This document shows, piece after piece, positions 17,048-25,358 of a stretch of 37,144 nucleotides of DNA. The position numbers and the translations under genes were made by a program. Positions within the stretch are counted from its first letter, which is position 1. Each line of letters begins with the position of its first letter. The notes beneath the pieces are model-generated. The model saw nothing but the letters and a program-made list of their open reading frames with translations. It was not told the DNA's origin and did no database searches. The DNA comes from an uncultured Roseburia sp. (GTDB lineage Bacteria > Bacillota > Clostridia > Lachnospirales > Lachnospiraceae), in assembly GCA_947088675.1 (NCBI GenBank), contig CAMUHN010000031.1, positions 1 to 37,144 on the forward strand. The letters are read 5' to 3'.

Positions 17048-18394
17048 TTGGAAAGAAAAAAGATAAAGTTTATCATATGGGCATGTTTGTTTGTGGGAGT
17101 ATTTCTTATCCTGTGTCAGATCGGGTACTCCGACGGGGATGATGCTTTTTTTTATGAATTTACACATCGGATGAGTTTTACGGAATATCTGTCCTGGCGC
17201 TACGACACATGGGTCGGGAGAATGGCAGCGGAAGCGCTTGTGTATATCACGTTTCACTGCGGGATCTGGTTTTGGCGTGTGATGAATGCATGTATGCTTG
17301 TGCTTCTTCCGATCGGGATTGTGCATTTGGCAAAGATAACTGCAAAGATTCCGGATTACAGCGCCGGTTCTGCTGTTGCGGCAATTGCCGGGTATTTTCT
17401 GATGGATGTGATGACAGTCGGATATGCCGCAATCTGGGTCAACGGATCTGTTTTTTATACCTGGACTTTCACCTGTGGTATTTATGCGCTTATCCCGATC
17501 GCGGACTATATTTATAATGAAAAAAGACAGAATTTATCGTTTTGGCAGCTGGCGCCGGTTCTGCTGCTCAGTGTAATCGCTGCCATGTCAATTGAACAGA
17601 TGGGGGCAGTGCTGCTTACACTGGAAGCGATTGGAGTCGGATATCTTGTCCTGAAAAAGAGGAAAGCGCCTGTTTTTTTTCTGGTACAGTTACTTTGTAT
17701 TGGTATTGCGTTTACAATCCTGTTTCTGGCGCCGGGAAATGAGTTGAGAGTGTCGAGCGAGACGCTCACATGGATGCCGCAGTTTTCGTCGCTGTCCGTC
17801 AGAGAACATCTGTTTATGGTTGTTTTATGGCTGGTTTCCTCATTTGCAAATGAGAACTGCCTGTTCTTATGTTTGATCTGGATTGCCGGAATGGCGCTGC
17901 TCTATGAAAAAAAAGCGCATCCTGCCTGGATGGCTGCCGGAGGAATTTTTACGGCGGCCGGACTGCTCGGATTTGCAGGCGTTTCCTTTTTTTCGGACGC
18001 AGGACTTTCGATTTCTGATATTACGGTATGTCTGCAAAAAGTTCCGGAGGCTGTGGATCTTACGGCACAAAACTGGTTTGCGCTGATCTGGTGGAGCGTT
18101 GCGCTTGTATTTACTTTTGTGTATCTGTGGAAAGCGGCCGGATTTTCACCTGATATTCTGCTTGTATATCTGGCAGGTATCGCGTCGCTTGCGATTATGT
18201 ATTTTTCTCCGACAATCTTTGCATCGGGAGCGAGAGTGTATTATCTGACGGATCTTCTTTTTCTGTTTTTAATACTTACTCTTTCCATGCGGCTTAAAAG
18301 CAAAAAACTTGCTGATTTGCTTTATGTTGTGATGTGCGCGCTTGGGGCCTGTAATTTTGTATTACAGATACCTGTTATCTATCATAATTTTTAA
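17048..18394 (+). CDS. DUF6056-like multi-pass membrane protein
   Basis: The protein has about ten hydrophobic helices along its length and an early GYSDGDDAFFYEFT motif just after the first helix. That acidic motif and the following WRYDTWVGR resemble the DUF6056/GtrB-partner membrane proteins that use polyprenyl-phosphate sugars (GT-C type) or polymerise glycans. Its role could be side-chain glycosylation or polymerisation of this locus's polysaccharide. The frame is open from an ATG at 16982, but I favour a TTG at 17048: GGGAGGG (17037-17043) lies just before it and the previous gene stops at 17030. An ATG at 17015 has no clear binding site. Confidence 0.75.
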   Translation: MERKKIKFIIWACLFVGVFLILCQIGYSDGDDAFFYEFTHRMSFTEYLSWRYDTWVGRMAAEALVYITFHCGIWFWRVMNACMLVLLPIGIVHLAKITAKIPDYSAGSAVAAIAGYFLMDVMTVGYAAIWVNGSVFYTWTFTCGIYALIPIADYIYNEKRQNLSFWQLAPVLLLSVIAAMSIEQMGAVLLTLEAIGVGYLVLKKRKAPVFFLVQLLCIGIAFTILFLAPGNELRVSSETLTWMPQFSSLSVREHLFMVVLWLVSSFANENCLFLCLIWIAGMALLYEKKAHPAWMAAGGIFTAAGLLGFAGVSFFSDAGLSISDITVCLQKVPEAVDLTAQNWFALIWWSVALVFTFVYLWKAAGFSPDILLVYLAGIASLAIMYFSPTIFASGARVYYLTDLLFLFLILTLSMRLKSKKLADLLYVVMCALGACNFVLQIPVIYHNF

Positions 18395-18405
18395 AAAACA
18401 CAAAA

Positions 18406-18434
18406 AAGACAAATGAAAAACATGATTTTATAAT
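18406..18434 (+). promoter_or_regulatory. probable promoter of the HtrA gene
   Basis: AAGACA (18406-18411) and a perfect TATAAT (18429-18434) are separated by 17 bases, 82 bases before the ATG at 18517. No regulator site (for example for a two-component system) is recognised nearby. Confidence 0.45.
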
Positions 18435-18516
18435 GATTCTTTCACAGTTAAAACACAAATATAGGCTAGACTCATTACTATCAAAAGAAAACAAGCACAG
18501 AAAGGGAGCGGATTTT

Positions 18517-20271
18517 ATGGAAAATAACACGAACAATAACGATAATTCTTATTCTTACAGTCAAAATCAGTCGGAAACCAGAAAAGAAGAGACGGTCGGC
18601 AGCAATTCCTATTATGCGGGTTATAACAGTCTGGGCGGCACAGAAGACGCGCAAACTTCGTCTTATGGCACAGAAAACCGAAATGTGCAGTCATCTGATC
18701 AGAGTGCGGCATACGCGGCGGCACAGAGTTCCGGCACAGCTGCAGCGGGCGCATCTTACGGAACAGGAAACCAGAATACCGGCATGGCCGGCCAGAGCGC
18801 ATCTTACGGAACAGAAAGCCAGGGCTATGGCGCAGCGGGATCCGGCGGCGTTTACGGAGCGGGAGTACAGAGCCAGGCAGGCTATGGAGCGGGAAGTCAG
18901 AACACGTCTTACGGTTCCGGCAATTATTATCAGAGCAATGCATATCAGGGAAATATGAACTACCAGAATATCGGCGGCACACAGCCGCAGCAGCAAAGTC
19001 AGCCGGGAGTGCAGGGAAAACCCAAAAAGGAGAAGAAAAAACGGGAGAAGAAACCTGCCGGTTTTGGCACAAAGCTTGCAAAATGCGCAGCGCTTGCACT
19101 TGTGTTTGGCGCGGTATCCGGCACGGTTTTCGAGGGAGTGCACTTTGCAGGCAGGCAGCTGACCGGTGAGACAAACACGCAGCCGCAGGCTGCGGATGCA
19201 GACGCGCAGGGAGACGTTCTTTCCAAATCAGATCAGAAAGTTGATGCGACGCCGGTTTCTTCCAAATATGTGGCAACGGATGTGTCTGATATTGTAGATT
19301 CTGTCAGGCCGTCTATTGTAGCAATCACGAATGTAAGCAGGACAGAGTACCAGAGTTTCTGGGGCGGGATGCCGCAGCAGTATGAGAGCACAAGCTGCGG
19401 ATCCGGTATTATTGTAGGACAGAATGACGAATATCTTTATATTGCCACAAATAACCATGTCGTAGAGGGCGCGGTCAGCCTGACGGTTACGTTTGATGAT
19501 TCGTCTACGGTGAGCGCCGAGATCAAGGGAACGGATCCGTCCACCGATCTTGCGGTGATAAAGGTGAGATGTGACAGTATCGAGAGCAATACATTAAGTG
19601 CAATCAAAGTCGCGACGCTCGGAAGTTCGGAGGACCTGCGCGAAGGTCAGGCGGCAATCGCAATCGGAAACGCGCTGGGGTATGGACAGTCCGTGACAAC
19701 AGGCTGTATCAGCGCATTAAACAGGGAAGTATCGGTATCGGATCAGTCAAGCTCTACCAGCTATACCGCGGAGCTGATTCAGACAGACGCTGCGATTAAT
19801 CCTGGAAACAGCGGCGGCGCGCTGTTAAATGCGGCAGGAGAGGTAATCGGGATCAATTCGGTCAAATATTCCGATACATCGGTTGAGGGTATCGGCTATG
19901 CGATACCGATCAGCACCGCAATTCCGATTATTGAGGATCTGATCACAAAGGAAAAAGTCGATGCGTCTGACAGCGCATACCTTGGAGTTGCAGGTGTGGA
20001 TGTAACAAACGACGTTTCTTCTTCGTACCAGATGCCGGTCGGCGTCTATGTGGCGCAGGTGACGGCAGGTTCCAGTGCGGAGCAGGCAGGAATCCAGAAA
20101 GGCGATATCATTACGAATTTTGACGGAAGAAAAGTCAGCACAATGGAAGAGCTTGCCTCCACAATCGAATACTACAAGGCCGGAGAAACGGTTGACGTGA
20201 CGCTGCAGAGGGCGATCGGCGGAGAATATACGGAGCAGGTGATCACCGTGACACTGGGCAAGAAAAATTAA
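18517..20271 (+). CDS. htrA: HtrA/DegP-type membrane serine protease with PDZ domain
   Basis: The protein has about 584 residues. The first 175 or so are low-complexity, rich in Tyr, Gly, Ser, Asn and Gln, with repeats such as ASYGTGNQN and ASYGTESQG, far longer than the usual HtrA tail. A basic KKEKKKREKK block and one transmembrane helix follow. The trypsin-like domain carries His314 (NNHVVEG), Asp344 (STDLAVIKV) and Ser432 (NPGNSGGA). One PDZ domain lies near the C-terminus (AGIQKGDIITNFDG). It should degrade or refold misfolded exported proteins at the outer membrane face. The ATG at 18517 follows AAGGGAGCGG; the upstream frame to 18433 has no binding site. A bidirectional terminator follows. 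Confidence 0.93.
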   Translation: MENNTNNNDNSYSYSQNQSETRKEETVGSNSYYAGYNSLGGTEDAQTSSYGTENRNVQSSDQSAAYAAAQSSGTAAAGASYGTGNQNTGMAGQSASYGTESQGYGAAGSGGVYGAGVQSQAGYGAGSQNTSYGSGNYYQSNAYQGNMNYQNIGGTQPQQQSQPGVQGKPKKEKKKREKKPAGFGTKLAKCAALALVFGAVSGTVFEGVHFAGRQLTGETNTQPQAADADAQGDVLSKSDQKVDATPVSSKYVATDVSDIVDSVRPSIVAITNVSRTEYQSFWGGMPQQYESTSCGSGIIVGQNDEYLYIATNNHVVEGAVSLTVTFDDSSTVSAEIKGTDPSTDLAVIKVRCDSIESNTLSAIKVATLGSSEDLREGQAAIAIGNALGYGQSVTTGCISALNREVSVSDQSSSTSYTAELIQTDAAINPGNSGGALLNAAGEVIGINSVKYSDTSVEGIGYAIPISTAIPIIEDLITKEKVDASDSAYLGVAGVDVTNDVSSSYQMPVGVYVAQVTAGSSAEQAGIQKGDIITNFDGRKVSTMEELASTIEYYKAGETVDVTLQRAIGGEYTEQVITVTLGKKN

Positions 20272-20312
20272 CCGTAATCCAATTCGACTGTTTGGCGCGG
20301 TCTTATTTCAGC

Positions 20313-20357
20313 AAAAAAGAAGACACATCCGATTTCTTTCGGATGCGTCTTCTTTTT
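20313..20357. terminator. bidirectional terminator between htrA and the GH13 gene
   Basis: GAAGACACATCCGA (20319-20332) pairs with TCGGATGCGTCTTC (20339-20352) with one mismatch and a short T-rich loop. An A run (20313-20318) precedes and a T run (20351-20356) follows, so it can stop the converging htrA and glycosidase transcripts in both directions. Confidence 0.85.
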
Positions 20358-20361
20358 AAAT

Positions 20362-21672
20362 CTAGTGTTCCATTTTCCAGTAAGCGACAGAGTAGGGGGC
20401 AAGTTTGCTGCCGCCGCCAAAATCATGTTTTGTACCGGTAATCAGCTCGTCGGCAAGGCCGCATCCGGCATCGAAATGAGCGTCGAACTCCTGATCGTCC
20501 GCATTGATTGCCACAAGTACCCGCTCCGTGTCTGTCCTGCGTTCGAAAATGCACTGCTTATTTGTCAGCAGGATCGAGCGGAAAGATCCGTAGTTAAGCG
20601 TATGGGAAGCTTTTTTGATCTCCGAGAGTCTGGAGATGAAGTCGGTCAGGTCGTTCCATTCCGGTTCTTCAAAACATGCGCGCAGCGCGGGGTCGCCTTC
20701 CTCCTTGCGCGCTTTTGTACCCCATTCGCTGCCGTAGTAGACGCAGGGGATTCCCGGCATACCGAACATCAGACCGTAGATCAGCGGCAGATGCTCTTCC
20801 TTTGTAAGCAGGCTTGCAATACGCGTGACATCATGGTTGTCTACAAAGGAGAGCAGATGTCTGCCTTTGTAAAGCGTCCAGTTGTCCGGTCCGAACTGGC
20901 GCAGAAGCGAGTGGTTGATCTCAAACATATTCATGGAGTTAAAGCTGGAGTGAAGTCCTTTGTAGCATTCGTAGTTTGTCACGGAGTGCAGCATGGCATC
21001 GTTCATCAGCTGGTTATAGTCGCCGTGCAGAGTCTCTCCGACAAGGAAAAAATCCTTTTTCAGGCTGTCGCAGCAGTTTCGCAGTCTGCGGATAAAATCA
21101 TGGTCAAGACAGTAGGCGACATCAAGGCGGAGACCGTCGATATCAAATTCTTCTATCCATCCTTTGATGCATTCGAAAATATGCTGGATTACTTCCTCGT
21201 TGCGCAGGTTTAATTTTACCAGATCGTAATTGCCTTCCCATCCTTCATACCAGAGGCCGTCATTGTAATTGGAATTGCCGTTAAAATTAATGAAGAACCA
21301 GTCTTTGTAGCGCGATTCATGCCGGTTTTTCAGGACGTCTTCAAATGCCCAGAAACCGCGTCCCACATGATTAAAGACGCCGTCCAGCACGACATGGATA
21401 TTTTCTGCGTGCAGATTTTTGCATACGTCTGCAAAATCTTCGTTTGTTCCAAGCCTGGTATCGATTTTACGGTAATCCCTTGTATTGTATCCATGCGTAT
21501 CGGATTCAAAAACCGGGGAAAAGTAGATGGCGTTCGCCCCTAATTTTTTGATATGAGGGATCCAGTCATTGACTTTTAAGATGCGATGTTCCGGATTCCC
21601 GTCATTCTCAAACGGCGCGCCGCAATAGCCAAGCGGATAGATCTGATAAAAAACACTTTCGTAAGCCCACAT
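20362..21672 (-). CDS. GH13 alpha-amylase family glycosidase (maltodextrin-type)
   Basis: The 436-residue protein is a single (beta/alpha)8 GH13 enzyme without signal peptide. Its conserved regions are DGVFNH (97-102), GLRLDVAY with nucleophile Asp184 (180-187), the acid/base Glu213 in VGETL, and FVDNHD with Asp281 (277-281). The start MWAYESVFYQIYPLG is typical of cytoplasmic maltodextrin glucosidases, cyclomaltodextrinases and neopullulanases. It probably cleaves imported maltodextrins; exact specificity is not clear. AGGAGG lies nine bases before the ATG. It is the last of three minus-strand genes after the crotonase and proC genes, to which it is functionally unrelated. Confidence 0.93.
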   Translation of the reverse strand: MWAYESVFYQIYPLGYCGAPFENDGNPEHRILKVNDWIPHIKKLGANAIYFSPVFESDTHGYNTRDYRKIDTRLGTNEDFADVCKNLHAENIHVVLDGVFNHVGRGFWAFEDVLKNRHESRYKDWFFINFNGNSNYNDGLWYEGWEGNYDLVKLNLRNEEVIQHIFECIKGWIEEFDIDGLRLDVAYCLDHDFIRRLRNCCDSLKKDFFLVGETLHGDYNQLMNDAMLHSVTNYECYKGLHSSFNSMNMFEINHSLLRQFGPDNWTLYKGRHLLSFVDNHDVTRIASLLTKEEHLPLIYGLMFGMPGIPCVYYGSEWGTKARKEEGDPALRACFEEPEWNDLTDFISRLSEIKKASHTLNYGSFRSILLTNKQCIFERRTDTERVLVAINADDQEFDAHFDAGCGLADELITGTKHDFGGGSKLAPYSVAYWKMEH

Positions 21673-21703
21673 AAAGGTAAGCCTCCTTTTTTTATATTTG
21701 GAT

Positions 21704-21732
21704 TAAAAGGACGGTAAAAAAATGCCGCCCGT
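21704..21732 (-). terminator. probable proC terminator
   Basis: In the minus-strand RNA, GGGCGG (21730-21725) pairs with CCGTCC (21714-21709) through one G-U pair, with a U-rich loop, and is followed by TTTTAATCC. It lies about 30 bases beyond the proC stop and 37 before the glycosidase start. Confidence 0.45.
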
Positions 21733-21759
21733 TGTTCCCTGAAGTCAAAACTGCCTGTT

Positions 21760-22575
21760 TTACTGCATTCTGTTCATTTCACGTGACTTTGCCGAACAGG
21801 CACGCTGTGCCTGTATGACGGCGCTGCGAAAACCGCTCTTTTCCAGGGCGGCAACGGCTTCGATTGTAGTGCCGGCCGGAGAGCAGACAGCGTCTTTTAG
21901 CATGCCGGGATGTTCGCCGGTTGCCAGAACCATTTTAGCAGCGCCAAGGACGGCCTGTGCCGCAAATTTGTATGCAAATCCGCGCGGCATACCGTCTGCG
22001 ACAGCGGCGTCCGCCATTGCTTCTATCATTAGAAAGACATAGGCGGGGGATGACCCGGAGACGCCGATTACGGCATCAAATAAGGATTCCGGCACATATT
22101 CGCATTTTCCGAAGCATTCGAAGATCGTTTTTACCTGCTTCAGTTCCCCGGCAGTAACATTTGCATTACTGCAGAGCGCGCTCATTGCTTCGCCGACAAG
22201 CGCAGGCGTGTTTGGCATGGCCCGGATCAGTTTGATTTTTTTCCCGAATAACTGTTCAATCGCAGAAATCGTTTTACCGGCTGCAATGGAGACAATGACG
22301 CACTGGTTTTTGATGCAGTCGCAGATCATGGGGATGACTTCGTCAAATTTATTCGGTTTGACAGCTAAAAACAGGATATCGCTTCTTCTGGCGACTGTCT
22401 CGTTGGAAAGTGTTGTCTCAATGGCAAATCTGTTCTTTATTTTTTCCAGAGTCGAGGCGGAAGAGGCGCTTGCGATAATCTGCCCGGTCGAAGCGAAAGA
22501 AGAGGCGAGTATCCCGCCGATCATTGCGCTGCCCATATTGCCTGCGCCGATGAATCCGATCATTTTATCGAACAT
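21760..22575 (-). CDS. proC: pyrroline-5-carboxylate reductase
   Basis: The protein of about 271 residues has the ProC layout. An N-terminal Rossmann motif reads GFIGAGNMGSAMIGG, followed by LFLAVKPNKFDEV and VSIAAGKTI. Next come RAMPNTPALVGEAMSAL and GVSGSSPAYVFLMIEAMADA. The C-terminal dimerisation region ends with VCSPAGTTIEAVAALEKSGF. It catalyses the last step of proline synthesis, reduction of pyrroline-5-carboxylate with NAD(P)H, in the cytoplasm. The ATG at 22575 is chosen because GAAGGAGGG lies six bases before it; the longer frame to 22623 runs through a hairpin and has no binding site. Confidence 0.96.
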   Translation of the reverse strand: MFDKMIGFIGAGNMGSAMIGGILASSFASTGQIIASASSASTLEKIKNRFAIETTLSNETVARRSDILFLAVKPNKFDEVIPMICDCIKNQCVIVSIAAGKTISAIEQLFGKKIKLIRAMPNTPALVGEAMSALCSNANVTAGELKQVKTIFECFGKCEYVPESLFDAVIGVSGSSPAYVFLMIEAMADAAVADGMPRGFAYKFAAQAVLGAAKMVLATGEHPGMLKDAVCSPAGTTIEAVAALEKSGFRSAVIQAQRACSAKSREMNRMQ

Positions 22576-22603
22576 GAGAACCCTCCTTCTGTAGTGTAAA
22601 AGA

Positions 22604-22625
22604 GGATGCTCCGTGTGGAACATCC
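22604..22625 (-). terminator. hairpin between the crotonase and proC genes
   Basis: GGATGCTCC (22604-22612) and GGAACATCC (22617-22625) form a nine-base dyad with one mismatch and a four-base loop. On the minus strand it is followed by TCTTTTAC, a weak U tract, so it may partially terminate the crotonase transcript before proC. Confidence 0.45.
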
Positions 22626-22647
22626 CCGTGTATGTATTGTGGACCTA

Positions 22648-23451
22648 TTAAAAGTCTGTCATGTTTGCCTTTCTCTTCTCTAAAAATGCGCCCATGCCTT
22701 CTTTTTTGTCGTTTGTGGAACAGGTAATGCCAAACAGGTTGGCTTCCATTTCAACTGCATTTTTAATATCCATATCGTAGCCGTTGTTGATCGCAGCCTT
22801 TGCGATCGATACGGCATAACTTCCTTTGGAGATAATCTTTGCTGCCATAGCTTTTGCAGTCGGCATCAGTTCTTCTTTGGCAACGACTTTATTGACAAGA
22901 CCGATGCGGTATGCTTCGTTTGCGTCAATGTTGTCGCAGGTAAAGATCAGCTCTTTTGCACGTCCCATGCCGACCAGGCGCGCGAGTCTCTGTGTGCCGC
23001 CAAAGCCTGGGATAATGCCAAGACCGCATTCCGGCTGTGCGAAAGATGCATTGTCCGATGCAATACGGATATCGCATGCCATGGAGATTTCACATCCGCC
23101 GCCAAGGGCAAAGCCGTTGACTGCAGCGATTGTTACCTGACGCATATTCATTAATTTAAAAAACGGAACGCTTGCTTTCATGCCGAAAGCTCTCGCTTCT
23201 GCCGCCGTAAAATTAACCATTTCCGCAATGTCGGCGCCTGCTACGAATGATTTAAATTCGTTTCCTTTTTTGTCAGGGCCGCCGGTTAAGATCACTACCT
23301 TTACATCATCGCGCGCTTCAATCTCGGATAACGCAGCGTTAAGCTCGTCCAGTGTCTCGCTGTTTAAGGCGTTTAAAGCGGCAGGTCTTGTGATCGTAAG
23401 GACAGCTGTCTCATCGGCAACTTCCAGTTTTAAATTATTAAATTCACTCAT
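22648..23451 (-). CDS. crt: enoyl-CoA hydratase/crotonase (3-hydroxybutyryl-CoA dehydratase type)
   Basis: The 267-residue protein has the crotonase fold: NRP-like ITRPAALNALNSETLDEL, the oxyanion-hole segment FVAGADIAEM, then AALGGGCE-type NGFALGGGCEISMACDIRIA. The two catalytic Glu positions are that Glu and the one in QPECGLGIIPGFGGTQ. It resembles Crt of clostridial butyrate synthesis, which dehydrates 3-hydroxybutyryl-CoA to crotonyl-CoA. It stands alone, however, without the usual thl, hbd and bcd-etf neighbours. The start at 23451 fits the family N-terminus, but AAGGAGG lies an unusually long 14 bases upstream. A farther ATG at 23496 is unlikely. Confidence 0.9.
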   Translation of the reverse strand: MSEFNNLKLEVADETAVLTITRPAALNALNSETLDELNAALSEIEARDDVKVVILTGGPDKKGNEFKSFVAGADIAEMVNFTAAEARAFGMKASVPFFKLMNMRQVTIAAVNGFALGGGCEISMACDIRIASDNASFAQPECGLGIIPGFGGTQRLARLVGMGRAKELIFTCDNIDANEAYRIGLVNKVVAKEELMPTAKAMAAKIISKGSYAVSIAKAAINNGYDMDIKNAVEMEANLFGITCSTNDKKEGMGAFLEKRKANMTDF

Positions 23452-23545
23452 GGGTTTCTTATGGACCTCCTTGATCGTTTGATAAAAATTTAACAATACA
23501 ACTATTAGAAGAATACCCTAAATGGGCGGTTTTGTCAATATCTGG

Positions 23546-23574
23546 TTGTGCAACGATTTTAAGTATGTTATCAT
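23546..23574 (+). promoter_or_regulatory. probable promoter of the thioredoxin-FN3 gene
   Basis: TTGTGC (23546-23551) and TATCAT (23569-23574) are spaced by 17 bases, 46 bases before the ATG at 23620. It mirrors the promoter at 13435. TTGACA at 23576-23581 could be a second -35 but lacks a good -10. Confidence 0.45.
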
Positions 23575-23619
23575 ATTGACAGATAAAAAATTCTAAATAA
23601 AACAAAAAGGGGGATGGAG

Positions 23620-25278
23620 ATGACAGAAAAATTTTTTACCGGAAAATGCAGACTGCGCGTGTTTGCATTTTTCATGCTGCTGTTTTTACCGCTGTTTGCG
23701 GTTTTCGCGTCGGGAAAGAAAGTGCGGGCGGAGGATACGGCGCCGGAGAGTAAGGATAATCTGACATACACCTTTACTTCCACAGGCGACGAAGCGGTTT
23801 CCTCGAAAGCAAATCCGGGTCAGACTACGGTTCTCGTATTTGGCCATACAAAATGCAGCTATACCAGGACGACGCTGAACAGTCTTTCTTCCTGCGCATG
23901 GGTAAAGCGCGCCGATATCCGGGTGGTTTTTGTGGAAACCGAGTTTCATACGAAAGAGGAAGTAATTGCCTACGAGCAGGGGTATGCGTGCCCGGAAATG
24001 ACGTTCTGTTACTCCGAATCGGAGGACAATTTTATGGCCATGGTAGGATACAGCCAGCTCTATGGAATGTCCGGCGGCAAGTATCCGATGATCGTACTGA
24101 TTGACCCGTACAATAAGGTGCGAAATTTAATGTCTGGCACGAAGACAGCCGACGAAATTTTAACAGAGATCAAAAAATTTCAGCCGATCGATGTGGATGG
24201 CGGCGACACGCCGGCAGATCCCGGCGAGGGCATTGAGAATTTCGCGTATGGGCTGCACACGGCAGACGGCGCCGTTGTTTCTACAAAGGCCAATCCGAAT
24301 CAGACAACCGTGCTGCTGTTTGGGTATACGACATGTGGTCTTACAAAAGCGACTTTAAGGGAATTGAGCGGCAGCACGTTAATCGGCCGTTCCGATGTAC
24401 GCGTGATCTTCGCAGATGTGTACGGCGCTTCGCAAGAGGAGACAAAAGCATTTGCACAGGAATTTGCGGGAAGCGGGATTTTGTTCTGTCATGATCAGGA
24501 TATGCTCAATTTTACTTTTGCAATGAGCTATCTGAATCTTTACCATTACACGGGAGGAACGTTCCCCTATATGGTACTGATTGATCCGAATAATAAGATA
24601 AGAAATATTACGCTTGGCCCGAAGACAGCGGAGGAGATCAGGCAGGAAATATTAAAATTTGCAAGCCTCGACCAGCCGCCGACAGGAGATACGACACTGC
24701 CGCCGCCGCAAACGCCGGTTACAGAGCTTTCCAATGTGACCGGATTAAAGGCTGTTTCCGAGGCAAAAAGCGTGAAACTGTCCTGGAAATCCGTATCTGA
24801 TGCGGACGGATATCTGGTATTCCAGTACAATACTTCCAAAAAAACTTGGGACAAAAAAGCGGCGCTGAAAGGAAATATTCTTTCTTACAGAGTAAAAGGC
24901 CTGACGCCGGCCACTGCTTATCGGTTTGCAGTTAAGGCATATGCAGACGGCGCGGACCAAAAACAGGTAAGCAGCAAAGCCTATACTTCCCTGTATACGG
25001 CGACTGCTCCGAATGCTGTGAGCTTCAGTGTGAAAGCCGGAAAGAAGAAGGTTGTCCTCAGCTGGAAAAAAGTGAAAGGCGCCACAGGTTATACGGTATA
25101 TTATAAAACGAAAGTAAACGGAAACTGGAAAAAGTTAAAAAATACTAAGGGAACCAGTTATACAAAGACAAAACTGAAATCCGGTACAATGTATTATTTT
25201 ACCGTGAAAGCATACAAAACATACAAAAAAGAAACTTATACCAGCAGTTTTAAAACAAAAAAAGTCAGAGTAAAATAA
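23620..25278 (+). CDS. secreted protein with two degenerate thioredoxin-like repeats and two FN3 domains
   Basis: The 552-residue product has a basic N-terminus and a hydrophobic signal segment (FAFFMLLFLPLFAVFA). Two tandem, clearly homologous repeats of about 140 residues follow (about 46-187 and 206-347). Each has TTVL(V/L)FG(H/Y)T, then a strand, and ends with (Y/M)VLIDP(Y/N)NKVRN-type and KTA(D/E)EI motifs. The fold looks thioredoxin/TlpA-like, but each repeat has a single Cys (TKCSYT, TTCGLT) where CxxC is expected. A Pro/Thr linker and two fibronectin type III domains (about 373-465 and 465-552) with VxLSWK and YxVYYK patterns follow. There is no sortase signal. AAGGGGG sits six bases before the chosen ATG; an ATG two codons upstream is less likely. 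Confidence 0.8.
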   Translation: MTEKFFTGKCRLRVFAFFMLLFLPLFAVFASGKKVRAEDTAPESKDNLTYTFTSTGDEAVSSKANPGQTTVLVFGHTKCSYTRTTLNSLSSCAWVKRADIRVVFVETEFHTKEEVIAYEQGYACPEMTFCYSESEDNFMAMVGYSQLYGMSGGKYPMIVLIDPYNKVRNLMSGTKTADEILTEIKKFQPIDVDGGDTPADPGEGIENFAYGLHTADGAVVSTKANPNQTTVLLFGYTTCGLTKATLRELSGSTLIGRSDVRVIFADVYGASQEETKAFAQEFAGSGILFCHDQDMLNFTFAMSYLNLYHYTGGTFPYMVLIDPNNKIRNITLGPKTAEEIRQEILKFASLDQPPTGDTTLPPPQTPVTELSNVTGLKAVSEAKSVKLSWKSVSDADGYLVFQYNTSKKTWDKKAALKGNILSYRVKGLTPATAYRFAVKAYADGADQKQVSSKAYTSLYTATAPNAVSFSVKAGKKKVVLSWKKVKGATGYTVYYKTKVNGNWKKLKNTKGTSYTKTKLKSGTMYYFTVKAYKTYKKETYTSSFKTKKVRVK

Positions 25279-25285
25279 CAGAGAA

Positions 25286-25335
25286 ACGAGCCTGCTGCTC
25301 CGGCGACAAATACCGTGGGCAGCGGGCTTTTTTCA
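25286..25335 (+). terminator. rho-independent terminator after the thioredoxin-FN3 gene
   Basis: AGCCTGCTGC (25289-25298) pairs with GCAGCGGGCT (25319-25328) through one G-U pair, followed by six T residues (25328-25333). It lies just after the stop at 25278 and ends only 24 bases before the mutY start. Confidence 0.8.
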
Positions 25336-25358
25336 GACAAAAAGGATTGAGGGAACCG

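Noticed and set aside
18515-19276. 253-residue minus-strand open frame opposite the htrA N-terminus
   Set aside because: It is created by the low-complexity Tyr/Gly/Gln codons of the protease tail read backwards; no binding site or recognisable domain.
20365-21213. 282-residue plus-strand frame opposite the GH13 gene
   Set aside because: It lies wholly inside a gene with intact catalytic motifs and has no domain or ribosome binding site.
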